Below, piece by piece: positions 25,633 to 34,552 of a stretch of DNA of 64,000 nucleotides. The position numbers and the translations under genes were made by a program. Each line of letters begins with the position of its first letter. Position 1 is the stretch's first letter. This DNA is from Pseudomonas sp. UYIF39 (GTDB lineage: Bacteria; Pseudomonadota; Gammaproteobacteria; Pseudomonadales; Pseudomonadaceae): assembly GCF_029963765.1 (NCBI RefSeq), contig NZ_JALBYU010000015.1, positions 1-64,000 of the forward strand, in the 5' to 3' direction. Below the pieces are notes generated by a model. That model was not told the origin of the DNA and did not search any database. It saw nothing but the letters and a program-made list of their open reading frames with translations.

Positions 25633-26391
25633 ATGTCCCTGCGCTTCGCGCTGCTTTTGCTATTGGCCAGCCTGTGTGCTGGTTGTGTCCTGTCGGGCGA
25701 TTTCAACCCGATGAAGACCAGCAAGGGCCGCGATGAAGCGCGCGTTGCCTATGTGCAGCTGGGCTTGGGGTACTTGCAGCAGGGCATGACCGAACGGGCG
25801 AAAGTACCGTTGAAAAAAGCGCTGGATCTGGATGACTCGGATCCGGATGCCAACGCTGCGCTGGGTCTGGTATTCCAGGCCGAGATGGAGCCGGAGCTGG
25901 CGGATCAGCATTTTCGCAAGGCACTGTCTTCCCGCCCCAACGATGCGCGCATCCTGAACAACTACGGCAGTTTTCTTTTCGAAGAGAAACGTTACAAAGA
26001 GGCGTACGAGCGCTTTGAACAGGCCGCCGCCGATACCTTGTATCCTGAGCGTTCGCGGGTGTTCGAGAACCTCGGAATGACCGCTTCGAAGCTGGGGCAG
26101 CGCGATCTGGCGCAGCAACAGTTGGAAAAATCCTTGCGTTTGAATCGCCAACAGCCACGTGCATTGCTGGAAATGGCTGAGTTGTCCTTCGAAGACAGGC
26201 ATTATGTGCCCGCGCGTGGCTATTACGATCGTTTTAGCCTGCTCGCCGAGCAAAATGCACGTAGTCTATTGCTCGGCGTTCGGCTGGCAAAAGTGTTTGA
26301 CGATCGCGACAAGGCCGCCAGTTTTGGCCTGCAACTAAAACGACTCTATCCCGGTACGCCGGAATATCAGCAATACCTGTCGGAGCAATGA
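25633..26391 (+). CDS. pilF: Type IV pilus biogenesis lipoprotein PilF/PilW (252 aa)
   Basis: Outer-membrane TPR lipoprotein, the pilotin that helps secretin PilQ assemble. The signal peptide ends in the lipobox LASLCAGC (Cys18), and TPR-like repeats fill the rest (QLGLGYLQQGMTERA, NALGLVFQAEMEP-like units). The stop overlaps the rodZ start. Gene order pilF-rodZ-ispG is the normal one in Pseudomonas. Confidence 0.93.
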   Translation: MSLRFALLLLLASLCAGCVLSGDFNPMKTSKGRDEARVAYVQLGLGYLQQGMTERAKVPLKKALDLDDSDPDANAALGLVFQAEMEPELADQHFRKALSSRPNDARILNNYGSFLFEEKRYKEAYERFEQAAADTLYPERSRVFENLGMTASKLGQRDLAQQQLEKSLRLNRQQPRALLEMAELSFEDRHYVPARGYYDRFSLLAEQNARSLLLGVRLAKVFDDRDKAASFGLQLKRLYPGTPEYQQYLSEQ

Positions 26392-27419
26392 TGAAAGCGG
26401 CGCATCCCGAAGTTGTAGCAGCGAATCGCGTTAATCCCGGTGAGACATTGCGCCAGGCCCGCGAAAGCAATGGCTGGTCGCTGGCCGAAGTGGCCCTCAA
26501 GCTCAACCTCACCGTCAATTCCCTGAGCAATCTGGAAGCCGGCGCTTTCGACAAGCTGCCTGGGCATACCTTTGCTCGCGGTTATATTCGCGCCTACGCG
26601 AAATTGCTCGGCATGGATCAAACCGTACTGGTCCAACAGTTCGACCAATCCACCGGCACCGACTCCCAGGGCAGCAACGTTCATAGCCTGGGACGTATCG
26701 AAGAGCCTGTTCGGGTTTCCCACACCATTTTGCGAATTGTCAGCCTGCTGTTGCTGTTCGCAGTGATTGGTGGTGGTTTTGTCTGGTGGCAGGATCAAAC
26801 CTCATTGCGCACCAAAGACCTGACTAGCCTGAGCCCGGAACACGTTGAAGTCGAAGGCGCTGACGGCACCACCCAGATCCATCCGCTGGACGAGCCGGAA
26901 GACCAGGCCGTCGCGGAAGGTCAGGCTGAAGGCGGAACCGCGCTTGCGTTGCCGCAAGCCGAGACTTCGAGTGAAGCACCGGCCGAAGTTGAAGCGACTG
27001 CGCCTGCTGCACCGGTTGTACCAGCGCCAACGCCCGCTGCAGCTGCCCACAGCACTGCTCCGGTTGTCGCGACCCCCGTCGCGCCTGCCCCGACTGCTCC
27101 TGTTGTATCAACCCCACCTGCGAGCGCTTCGGTTACTCCGACCATTCCCGCTCCGGCAGCGGCTGCTCCGGTTGCCGGCCAAGGTCGGGTTCAACTGCAA
27201 TTCACTGCCGATTGCTGGACGCAAGTGACCGATGGCACCGGCAAGGTGTTGTTGAGCGGTCTCAAGCGCAAAGGCGAAAACGTTTCCGTGAGTGGCAAGC
27301 CACCGTTTACCGTGCGTCTGGGCTTCGCCCGTGGCGCGCAGATCAGCTACAACGGTCAGGTGGTTGATGTCGCTCCGTTCACCAGTGGCGAGACTGCTCG
27401 CCTGAAGTTGGGTCAATAA
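26388..27419 (+). CDS. rodZ: Cytoskeletal / cell-shape protein RodZ (343 aa)
   Basis: Bitopic membrane protein linking MreB to the cell-wall machinery. The N-terminal Cro-type HTH (residues 15-85, GETLRQARESNGWSLAEVA), one membrane helix near 112-130 (ILRIVSLLLLFAVIGGGFVWW), a long Pro/Ala/Thr-rich periplasmic linker (about 195-265, GC-rich repeats in DNA) and the C-terminal DUF4115 domain are visible. Start at ATG 26388 or 26391; both overlap the pilF stop. Confidence 0.92.
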   Translation: MMKAAHPEVVAANRVNPGETLRQARESNGWSLAEVALKLNLTVNSLSNLEAGAFDKLPGHTFARGYIRAYAKLLGMDQTVLVQQFDQSTGTDSQGSNVHSLGRIEEPVRVSHTILRIVSLLLLFAVIGGGFVWWQDQTSLRTKDLTSLSPEHVEVEGADGTTQIHPLDEPEDQAVAEGQAEGGTALALPQAETSSEAPAEVEATAPAAPVVPAPTPAAAAHSTAPVVATPVAPAPTAPVVSTPPASASVTPTIPAPAAAAPVAGQGRVQLQFTADCWTQVTDGTGKVLLSGLKRKGENVSVSGKPPFTVRLGFARGAQISYNGQVVDVAPFTSGETARLKLGQ

Positions 27420-27422
27420 GTC

Positions 27423-28532
27423 ATGCACGGCGAATCTCCAATCAAACGTCGCGAATCCCGCAAGATCTGGGTCGGTAACGTGCCCGTTGGCGGCGATGCG
27501 CCTATCGCTGTGCAGAGCATGACCAACAGCGACACCAATGACGTAGCTGCCACCGTGGCCCAGATCAATCGTCTGGAAGCGGCTGGCGTCGATATAGTGC
27601 GAATTTCCGTGCCCGACATGGACGCTGCTGAAGCCTTCGGCAAGATCAAGCAACTGGTCAAGGTGCCGTTGGTTGCCGACATCCATTTCGACTACAAGAT
27701 CGCTCTGCGTGTAGCCGAACTGGGCGTTGACTGCCTGCGAATCAACCCGGGCAACATCGGTCGCGAAGACCGCGTACGTGCGGTAGTCGATGCCGCCCGT
27801 GATCGCGGGATTCCGATCCGCATCGGCGTGAACGCCGGTTCCCTGGAAAAAGACCTGCAAAAGAAATACGGCGAGCCGACCCCGGCAGCGCTGGTCGAGT
27901 CGGCTCTGCGTCACGTCGAACACCTTGAACGCCTGAATTTCAAGGACTTCAAGGTCAGCGTGAAAGCCTCCGACGTGTTCATGGCCGTTGCCGCTTACCG
28001 CTTGCTGGCCAAGGAAATCGTCCAGCCGCTGCACCTGGGCATCACCGAAGCCGGTGGTTTGCGTTCAGGCACGGTGAAATCCGCCGTGGGCCTCGGTATG
28101 CTGCTCGCCGAAGGGATTGGCGATACTATTCGCATCTCGTTGGCGGCCGACCCGGTCGAGGAAGTGAAAGTCGGCTACGACATTCTCAAATCCCTGCACC
28201 TGCGTTCCCGTGGTATCAACTTCATCGCCTGCCCAAGTTGCTCGCGGCAGAACTTCGATGTGGTCAAAACCATGAACGAGCTGGAAGGGCGCCTCGAAGA
28301 CCTGCTGGTGCCGCTGGATGTCGCGGTCATCGGTTGTGTGGTCAACGGACCGGGCGAAGCCAAGGAAGCCCATATCGGCTTGACCGGCGGCACGCCAAAC
28401 CTGATTTACATCGACGGCAAGCCGTCGCAGAAACTGACGAATGATAATCTGGTGGATGAGCTTGAACGCTTGATCCGCCAGAAAGCGGCCGAAAAGGTCG
28501 AAGCCGACGCAGCAGTAATCGCCCGCGGCTGA
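27423..28532 (+). CDS. ispG: 4-hydroxy-3-methylbut-2-enyl diphosphate synthase IspG (369 aa)
   Basis: [4Fe-4S] enzyme of the MEP isoprenoid pathway that reductively opens the cyclic diphosphate. The TIM-barrel part contains SMTNSDTNDVAATVAQI; cluster Cys lie in FIACPSCSRQ and VIGCVVNGPGEA. It depends on the isc system encoded upstream. The length of 369 is typical for flavodoxin-type IspG. Three bases separate it from rodZ. Confidence 0.96.
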   Translation: MHGESPIKRRESRKIWVGNVPVGGDAPIAVQSMTNSDTNDVAATVAQINRLEAAGVDIVRISVPDMDAAEAFGKIKQLVKVPLVADIHFDYKIALRVAELGVDCLRINPGNIGREDRVRAVVDAARDRGIPIRIGVNAGSLEKDLQKKYGEPTPAALVESALRHVEHLERLNFKDFKVSVKASDVFMAVAAYRLLAKEIVQPLHLGITEAGGLRSGTVKSAVGLGMLLAEGIGDTIRISLAADPVEEVKVGYDILKSLHLRSRGINFIACPSCSRQNFDVVKTMNELEGRLEDLLVPLDVAVIGCVVNGPGEAKEAHIGLTGGTPNLIYIDGKPSQKLTNDNLVDELERLIRQKAAEKVEADAAVIARG

Positions 28533-28555
28533 TCGAACGAATTTAAGGATTTATA

Positions 28556-29845
28556 GTGAGCAAGTCTCTGCAAGCCATACGTGGCATGAACGACATCCTG
28601 CCCGAGCAGACTCCCCTGTGGCGTCATTTCGAGGGCACCGTCTCGCGTTTGCTGGATAACTACGGTTACAAGCAGATCCGCATGCCGATCGTCGAGTTCA
28701 CCGAGCTGTTCAAGCGCTCCATCGGTGAAGTGACCGACATCGTCGAAAAAGAGATGTACACCTTCGACGACCGCAACGGCGACTCCCTGACCCTGCGCCC
28801 CGAAGGCACAGCGGCCTGCGTGCGTGCTGTGCTCGAGCACGGCATCACCGGCGGTGGCCAGGTGCAGAAACTCTGGTACATCGGCCCCATGTTCCGCCAC
28901 GAACGTCCGCAGAAAGGCCGTTATCGCCAGTTCCACCAGATCGGTTGCGAAGTCTTCAACCTCGATGGTCCGGACATCGATGCCGAGCTGATCGTGCTGA
29001 CCTGGCGCCTGTGGGGCGAGCTGGGCATCCGTGATGCGGTCAAGCTCGAGCTCAACAGCCTGGGCACCGCCGAGTCCCGCGGTCGTTATCGCGAAGCGCT
29101 GGTCGAGTTCCTTTCGGCCCGCCTGGACAAGCTGGACGAAGACAGCCAGCGCCGTCTGAAAACCAACCCTTTGCGGGTTCTGGATACCAAGAACGCTGAC
29201 ACTCAAGCCGTGCTGGTCGATGCGCCGAAAATGGCCGACTACCTCGACGAAGAATCCCGCGTGCACTTCGAGGGCCTCAAGGCTCGCCTGGACACCGCCG
29301 GCATTCCTTACGTGATCAACCCGAAGCTGGTTCGCGGGCTGGATTACTACAGCAAGACCGTTTTCGAATGGGTCACCGACCAGTTGGGCGCCCAAGGCAC
29401 CGTGTGTGCCGGTGGTCGTTACGATGGTCTGGTGGAACAGATGGGCGGCAAGCCGACCCCAGGCGTTGGTTTCGCCATGGGCATCGAGCGCCTGGTGCTG
29501 TTGCTTGAAACCCTGGAGCAGATCCCGGAAGAGATTTCACGTCAGGTCGACGTTTACCTCTGCGCCTTCGGTGAAGCCGCCGAGTTGGCCGGTCTGGCCC
29601 TGAGTGAACGTGTTCGTGATCAATTGCCCAACCTGCGCCTGCAAGTGAATGCCGGTGCCGGCAGCTTCAAAAGCCAGTTCAAGAAAGCCGACAAGAGCGG
29701 TGCGTTGTACGCGCTGATCCTCGGTGACGACGAGATGGCCCAGCAAGTGGTAGGTTTCAAACCCCTGCGTGGCCAGGGCGAACAACAAAGCATTGCCTGG
29801 GATGCGCTTGCTGCACACCTGGCCACCTGCGTCGTGCAGGGTTGA
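28556..29845 (+). CDS. hisS: Histidyl-tRNA synthetase (429 aa)
   Basis: Class II synthetase charging tRNA-His. Motif 2 is FRHERPQKGRYRQF (about residue 112), the His-specific loop is LVRGLDYYSKTVFEW (about 260) and motif 3 is GVGFAMGIERLVLLLE (about 303-318). The start is GTG at 28556 with AAGGAT upstream. The length matches the family. Confidence 0.97.
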   Translation: MSKSLQAIRGMNDILPEQTPLWRHFEGTVSRLLDNYGYKQIRMPIVEFTELFKRSIGEVTDIVEKEMYTFDDRNGDSLTLRPEGTAACVRAVLEHGITGGGQVQKLWYIGPMFRHERPQKGRYRQFHQIGCEVFNLDGPDIDAELIVLTWRLWGELGIRDAVKLELNSLGTAESRGRYREALVEFLSARLDKLDEDSQRRLKTNPLRVLDTKNADTQAVLVDAPKMADYLDEESRVHFEGLKARLDTAGIPYVINPKLVRGLDYYSKTVFEWVTDQLGAQGTVCAGGRYDGLVEQMGGKPTPGVGFAMGIERLVLLLETLEQIPEEISRQVDVYLCAFGEAAELAGLALSERVRDQLPNLRLQVNAGAGSFKSQFKKADKSGALYALILGDDEMAQQVVGFKPLRGQGEQQSIAWDALAAHLATCVVQG

Positions 29846-29885
29846 AGCTGTCAAACAGCCGATTTAGCGATTAAGGAGTATTGGG

Positions 29886-30527
29886 GTGTCGAGTACCGAA
29901 GACGAACATCTGGCGGATTTGAAGGACTGGTGGACACGCAACGGCAAGCCCCTGGTCACTGGCGGCCTGTTGGCGCTGGTCATCGTGTTCGGCTGGCAGG
30001 CTTTTCACAAGTATCAGAGCAATCAGTCGCAAGGCGCCTCGATGCTCTATCAGCAACTGCTGGAAACCACGCTGACGCCAGACGGCAAGCCTGATGCCGC
30101 CCGTGTTGCGGACCTGGCCGGCAAGCTCAATAGCGAGTTCGGCGGTAGCGCTTACGCGCAGTACGGCAGCCTGTTCGTGGCAAAAGTTGCGGTCGACAGT
30201 GGCAAGCTGGATGACGCAGCCAGCGAGCTGAAGGCCATTGTCGCCAAACCGGCCAATCCGGCGCTGGGCGAAATTGCTCGTCAGCGTCTGGCACAGGTGC
30301 TGGCCGCGCAGAACAAGGCCGATGAAGCCCTGAAACTGCTCGAAGGCGATGCCGATAAAGCATTCCTGGCCACTCGCGAAGAACTCAAAGGCGACCTGCT
30401 GGTGCAGCTGGGTCGTACCGACGAAGCGAACACGGCGTATCAAAAAGCCAAGGCGGCACTGTCGGATGAAGCGGCAGTGGGTGGCCTACAAATCAAGCTG
30501 GACGACCTGGCCAAAGGGGATGCGTGA
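29886..30527 (+). CDS. yfgM: Membrane-anchored TPR protein YfgM (213 aa)
   Basis: Ancillary SecYEG-associated factor that passes clients to periplasmic chaperones in E. coli. The N-terminal acidic DEHLADLKDWWTRNGKPLV precedes one membrane helix (about residues 23-41), then TPR-like helices. The start is GTG 29886, with AAGGAG upstream. It lies between hisS and bamB as in E. coli, and its stop codon is inside the bamB start region. Confidence 0.92.
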   Translation: MSSTEDEHLADLKDWWTRNGKPLVTGGLLALVIVFGWQAFHKYQSNQSQGASMLYQQLLETTLTPDGKPDAARVADLAGKLNSEFGGSAYAQYGSLFVAKVAVDSGKLDDAASELKAIVAKPANPALGEIARQRLAQVLAAQNKADEALKLLEGDADKAFLATREELKGDLLVQLGRTDEANTAYQKAKAALSDEAAVGGLQIKLDDLAKGDA

Positions 30528-31671
30528 CGTGATTCGTTGGAAACATGCAGCATTGCTGGCTCTGGCCATATTGGCCGCGGGTTGCAGCAGCAACAGCAAA
30601 AAAGAACTGCCACCAGCCGAGTTGACCGACTTCAAAGAAGAAGTGGTTCTGCACAAGCAGTGGAGTCGTTCGATCGGTGACGGTCAGGGCGAATCGTACA
30701 ACATGCTGGTTCCGGCGATCGATGGCGATACCATCTATGCCGCCGACGTCACCGGTGTGGTGATGGCGATGGATCGCAGCAATGGCGACGTCAAATGGAA
30801 GAAAGATCTCGAACTGCCTGTTTCCGGCGCTGTCGGCGTCAGTTACGGTCTGCTCCTGATCGGTACGATCAAGGGTGAAATCGTTGCCCTGGACGCCATC
30901 AACGGTGAAGAGAAATGGCGCGCTCGCGTGTCCAGTGAAGTCCTCGCTCCACCGGCCAACAACGGTGATGTCGTTGTAGTTCAGACTCAGGATGACCGTC
31001 TGATCGGTCTGGATGCTGCTACCGGCACCCAGCGCTGGTTGTATGACAGTACTCCGGCGGTATTGACCCTGCGCGGCACCAGTGCGCCGATCGTCACCAA
31101 TCGCCTCGCGGTGGCTGGCCTGTCGACCGGTAAAGTGGTCGCTCTCGATATTTCCAACGGCGTGCCGGTGTGGGAACAACGTGTAGCAATTCCACAAGGT
31201 CGTTCGGAACTGGAACGTGTGGTCGATATCGACGGTGGCTTGTTGCTGTCCGGCGGTACGCTGTATGTCGCCAGCTATCAGGGTCGCGTTGCGGCACTGG
31301 ATCTGGAAAGCGGTCGTCAGCTCTGGCAGCGTGATGCTTCCAGCTATGCCGGTGTAGCCCAAGGTTTTGGCAGCGTTTACGTGAGCCTGTCTTCGGGCAC
31401 CGTTGAAGGCGTCGATGAACGTTCCACCACAGCCTTGTGGAGCAACGATTCGCTGGCCCGTCGTCAACTGTCGGCTCCGGAAGTGTTCTCCAGCTATGTT
31501 GCAGTCGGTGATATGGAAGGCTACCTGCACCTGCTGAGTCAGGTGGACGGTCGTTTCGTCGGCCGCGAGCGCATCGACAGCGACGGCCTGCGTGCCCGTC
31601 CGCTGGTGGTGGGTGACACGATTTATGTGTATGGCAACAGTGGCAAACTGGAAGCCCTGACCATTAAGTAA
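30520..31671 (+). CDS. bamB: Outer-membrane assembly lipoprotein BamB (383 aa)
   Basis: Eight-bladed PQQ-like beta-propeller of the BAM complex. The signal peptide ends in the lipobox LAILAAGCSS (Cys at about 21). Repeated blade motifs such as GDTIYAADVTGVVMAMDRSNGDVKW and LYVASYQGRVAALDLESGRQLW are clear. I start at ATG 30520, preceded by AAAGGGG; a GTG at 30529 is possible. It overlaps yfgM and is followed by a structured spacer before der. Confidence 0.94.
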   Translation: MRDVIRWKHAALLALAILAAGCSSNSKKELPPAELTDFKEEVVLHKQWSRSIGDGQGESYNMLVPAIDGDTIYAADVTGVVMAMDRSNGDVKWKKDLELPVSGAVGVSYGLLLIGTIKGEIVALDAINGEEKWRARVSSEVLAPPANNGDVVVVQTQDDRLIGLDAATGTQRWLYDSTPAVLTLRGTSAPIVTNRLAVAGLSTGKVVALDISNGVPVWEQRVAIPQGRSELERVVDIDGGLLLSGGTLYVASYQGRVAALDLESGRQLWQRDASSYAGVAQGFGSVYVSLSSGTVEGVDERSTTALWSNDSLARRQLSAPEVFSSYVAVGDMEGYLHLLSQVDGRFVGRERIDSDGLRARPLVVGDTIYVYGNSGKLEALTIK

Positions 31672-31686
31672 AGGTTTGACTATGCT

Positions 31687-31785
31687 TGGGGTTAAACCCC
31701 AGGCAGCCCCGTTTCATGGGGTTCGCAGCACTCCCAAGTGCTGCCCCGAGCACCAGCCGCTGCCTCGCAGCGGCTTTTGTATTTT
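31687..31785 (+). ncRNA. Structured bamB-der spacer with four hairpins, last one a terminator
   Basis: Four consecutive inverted repeats: 31687-31701 (TGGGG/CCCCA), 31707-31721 (CCCC/GGGG), 31725-31744 (GCAGCACT/AGTGCTGC, 8 perfect pairs) and 31755-31775 (AGCCGCTGC/GCAGCGGCT, followed by TTTGTATTTT). The last is a probable terminator or attenuator ahead of der. The series may be a processed small RNA or a leader; the family is not recognised. Confidence 0.4.
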
Positions 31786-31810
31786 CTGAAATAACGAAGT
31801 GGAGAGCCGC

Positions 31811-33280
31811 ATGGTTCCCGTAATCGCCCTGGTGGGCCGACCGAACGTCGGCAAGTCCACCTTGTTCAACCGCCTGACCAGGACTCGCGACGCCATCGTC
31901 GGCGACTTGTCCGGTCTGACCCGTGATCGCCAATACGGTGAGGCCAAGTGGCAAGGGCGTTCCTACATTCTGGTCGACACCGGCGGTATCTCCGGTGACG
32001 AGCACGGTATGGACGAAAAAATGGCCGAGCAGTCGCTGCTGGCCATTGAAGAAGCGGATGTCGTTCTGTTCCTGGTAGATGCCAAGGCCGGTTTCACCGC
32101 CGCCGACCAGATGATCGCCGAGCATTTGCGCAAACGTAACAAGCGTTCTTACGTGGTTGCCAACAAGGTCGACAACATCGACCCTGAAATGGCCCGCGCT
32201 GAATTCGCCCCGTTGGGCATGGGCCACGCGATCCCAATCGCCGGTGCGCATGGTCGTGGCATCACCCAGATGCTTGAAATCGCTCTGAGCTCCTTCCCGA
32301 AAGACGAAGAGGAGCCGGAAGATGGCGAAGAGGAGATCGTTGCCGAAGGCGAGGAAGCCAAGCGCATTCCTGGCCCGAGCGAAAAAGACGGTATCAAGAT
32401 CGCCATCATCGGCCGCCCGAACGTCGGCAAGTCGACCCTGGTCAATCGCATGCTCGGTGAAGACCGGGTAATCGTTTATGACGAGCCCGGCACCACCCGC
32501 GACAGTATCTACATCCCGTTCGAGCGTAACGACGAGAAGTACACGCTGATCGACACCGCTGGTGTGCGCAAACGCGGCAAGATCCACGAAGAAGTCGAAA
32601 AATTCTCCGTGGTCAAAACGCTGCAAGCGATCAAAGACGCCAACGTGGTGATCTTTGTGATGGACGCCCGCGAAGGCGTGGTCGATCACGATCTCAACCT
32701 GCTGGGCTTCGCCATTGAGTCGGGTCGTGCGCTGGTGATCGCGATCAACAAGTGGGACGGCATGACGCCGAGCGAGCGAGACTTCGTGAAGGTCGAGCTG
32801 CAACGTCGACTGTTCTTCGTTGACTACGCCGACATTCACTTCATCTCGGCCCTGCACGGCACGGGCGTGGGCAACCTCTACGCCTCCGTACAGAACTCGT
32901 TCAAGTCTGCGGTCACCCGCTGGCCAACCAACCGCCTGACCACGATTCTGGAAGATGCGGTTGGTGAGCACGCGCCACCGATGGTCAACAACCGTCGGAT
33001 CAAGCTGCGTTACGCCCACTTGGGTGGTGCTAACCCGCCGATCATCGTGATTCACGGTAACCAGATCGAGAAAGTGCCGAAGTCTTACGTGCGCTATCTG
33101 GAAAACACTTATCGCCGTGTCTTGAAACTCGTCGGTACGCCGATCCGCATCGAGTTCAAGGGCGGCGAGAACCCGTACGAAGGCAACAAGAATTCGCTCA
33201 CCGACCGCCAGGTCAACAAGAAGCGCCGGATGATGTCGCACCACAAGAAAGCCGACAAGAAGCGCCGCGACAAGCGCTGA
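31811..33280 (+). CDS. der: GTPase Der / EngA (489 aa)
   Basis: Essential tandem GTPase for 50S subunit assembly. Two P-loops GRPNVGKST are at about residues 9 and 202, with NKVD- and NKWD-type G4 motifs, an acidic linker (EEPEDGEEEIVAEGEEA, about 165-181) and the C-terminal KH-like domain ending in a basic tail. I start at ATG 31811 with GGAGAG upstream; a GTG at 31799 is less likely. Confidence 0.97.
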   Translation: MVPVIALVGRPNVGKSTLFNRLTRTRDAIVGDLSGLTRDRQYGEAKWQGRSYILVDTGGISGDEHGMDEKMAEQSLLAIEEADVVLFLVDAKAGFTAADQMIAEHLRKRNKRSYVVANKVDNIDPEMARAEFAPLGMGHAIPIAGAHGRGITQMLEIALSSFPKDEEEPEDGEEEIVAEGEEAKRIPGPSEKDGIKIAIIGRPNVGKSTLVNRMLGEDRVIVYDEPGTTRDSIYIPFERNDEKYTLIDTAGVRKRGKIHEEVEKFSVVKTLQAIKDANVVIFVMDAREGVVDHDLNLLGFAIESGRALVIAINKWDGMTPSERDFVKVELQRRLFFVDYADIHFISALHGTGVGNLYASVQNSFKSAVTRWPTNRLTTILEDAVGEHAPPMVNNRRIKLRYAHLGGANPPIIVIHGNQIEKVPKSYVRYLENTYRRVLKLVGTPIRIEFKGGENPYEGNKNSLTDRQVNKKRRMMSHHKKADKKRRDKR

Positions 33281-33305
33281 TTCAGGTTTTTCCCGTGAAA
33301 TGAGG

Positions 33306-33329
33306 AGGGCGCCAATGGCGCCCTTTTTC
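33306..33329 (+). terminator. Rho-independent terminator after der
   Basis: Perfect stem AGGGCGCC/GGCGCCCT with a 3-base loop, then five T. Ends the bamB-der transcript. Confidence 0.8.
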
Positions 33330-33403
33330 ATGCCTGTGGTTTGGGCTATTCTCGGATGCTCCCGCGCCGCCGTTAGAGCCGGGTGTAGAGCAGGGAATCA
33401 CCG

Positions 33404-34552
33404 ATGATCACCAGTAAGCTGCCGAATGTCGGCATCACTATCTTCACTCAGATGTCTCAGCTCGCGGCGCAAACCGGGGCGCTGAATCTGTCCCAGGGGT
33501 TTCCCGATTTCGATGCGCCGCAGGCCCTGTGCGATGCGGTTGGTCGGCATATCGCCAATGGCCACAACCAGTATTCGCCGATGACCGGCCTGCCTGCGTT
33601 GCGTCAGCAGGTTGCGGCGAAGATCGCTCGCAGCTACGGCGTCAATGTGGATGCCGATCATGAAGTGACAGTCACACCCGGTGCGACTCAAGCGATTTTT
33701 TGTGCCATTCAGGCAGTTATCCACAGCGGTGACGAAGTGATCGTCTTCGATCCGGCATACGACAGTTATGAGCCTTCGGTTGAGCTGGCCGGTGGTCGCT
33801 GCGTTCATGTGCAGTTGGGCCTGAATGACTTCGCCATCGACTTCCAGAAGCTCGGTGAAGCGATTAGCCCGCGCACGCGGATGATCATCCTCAACACCCC
33901 GCATAACCCTAGCGGCGCGCTGATCAGTCGTGCCGAGCTGGATCAACTGGCGGCGCTGATTCGCGATCGCGACATCTATGTCATCAGCGATGAGGTCTAC
34001 GAACACCTGGTGTTCGATGGCGTGCCCCATGTCAGCGTGCTGAATCACGAAGAGCTGTATCAGCGTGCTTTTGTGGTCAGCTCCTTCGGCAAGACCTATC
34101 ACGTCACCGGCTGGAAAACCGGCTACGTGGTCGCCCCGCCGGCCCTGACCGCCGAGCTGCGCAAGGTTCACCAATACGTTAGTTTTTGCGGTGTGACGCC
34201 ACTGCAATATGCCTTGGCCGACTACATGGCCGAGCATCCGGAACACGTCGAAGAACTGCCGGCTTTCTATCAGGCCAAGCGCGATCTGTTCTGCGATCTG
34301 CTAACGCCGTCGCGTTTCAGTTTCACCCGAGTGGCCGGCACGTATTTCCAGTTGGTCGATTACTCGCAGATCCGCCCGGACCTCAATGATGTCGAGATGG
34401 CGTTGTGGATGACTCGCGAACATGGCGTGGCGAGCATCCCGATCTCGGTGTTCTACCAGACCCCGCCCGAAGGCCAGCGCCTGGTGCGCCTGTGCTTCGC
34501 CAAACGCGAGGAGACCCTGCGTGAAGCAGCGGCAAAACTATGCGTGATCTGA
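33404..34552 (+). CDS. PLP-dependent methionine-type aminotransferase (YbdL-like, 382 aa)
   Basis: Class I/II aminotransferase. The PLP lysine lies in SSFGKTYHVTGWKTGY (about residue 232); NTPHNPSGA (about 170) and SDEVYEHLVFD (about 200) are family signatures. In YbdL-type enzymes the amino group goes to methionine or glutamine keto acids. The neighbour 13 bases overlapping at the 3' end is a nitrilase-like omega-amidase, which hydrolyses the alpha-keto acid amide made by such transaminases, so the pair probably closes the methionine salvage transamination cycle. Start ATG 33404. Confidence 0.85.
   Translation: MITSKLPNVGITIFTQMSQLAAQTGALNLSQGFPDFDAPQALCDAVGRHIANGHNQYSPMTGLPALRQQVAAKIARSYGVNVDADHEVTVTPGATQAIFCAIQAVIHSGDEVIVFDPAYDSYEPSVELAGGRCVHVQLGLNDFAIDFQKLGEAISPRTRMIILNTPHNPSGALISRAELDQLAALIRDRDIYVISDEVYEHLVFDGVPHVSVLNHEELYQRAFVVSSFGKTYHVTGWKTGYVVAPPALTAELRKVHQYVSFCGVTPLQYALADYMAEHPEHVEELPAFYQAKRDLFCDLLTPSRFSFTRVAGTYFQLVDYSQIRPDLNDVEMALWMTREHGVASIPISVFYQTPPEGQRLVRLCFAKREETLREAAAKLCVI

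Noticed and set aside
31664..33331. Long open frame opposite der
   Set aside because: Antisense shadow; His/Val-rich, lacks start context.
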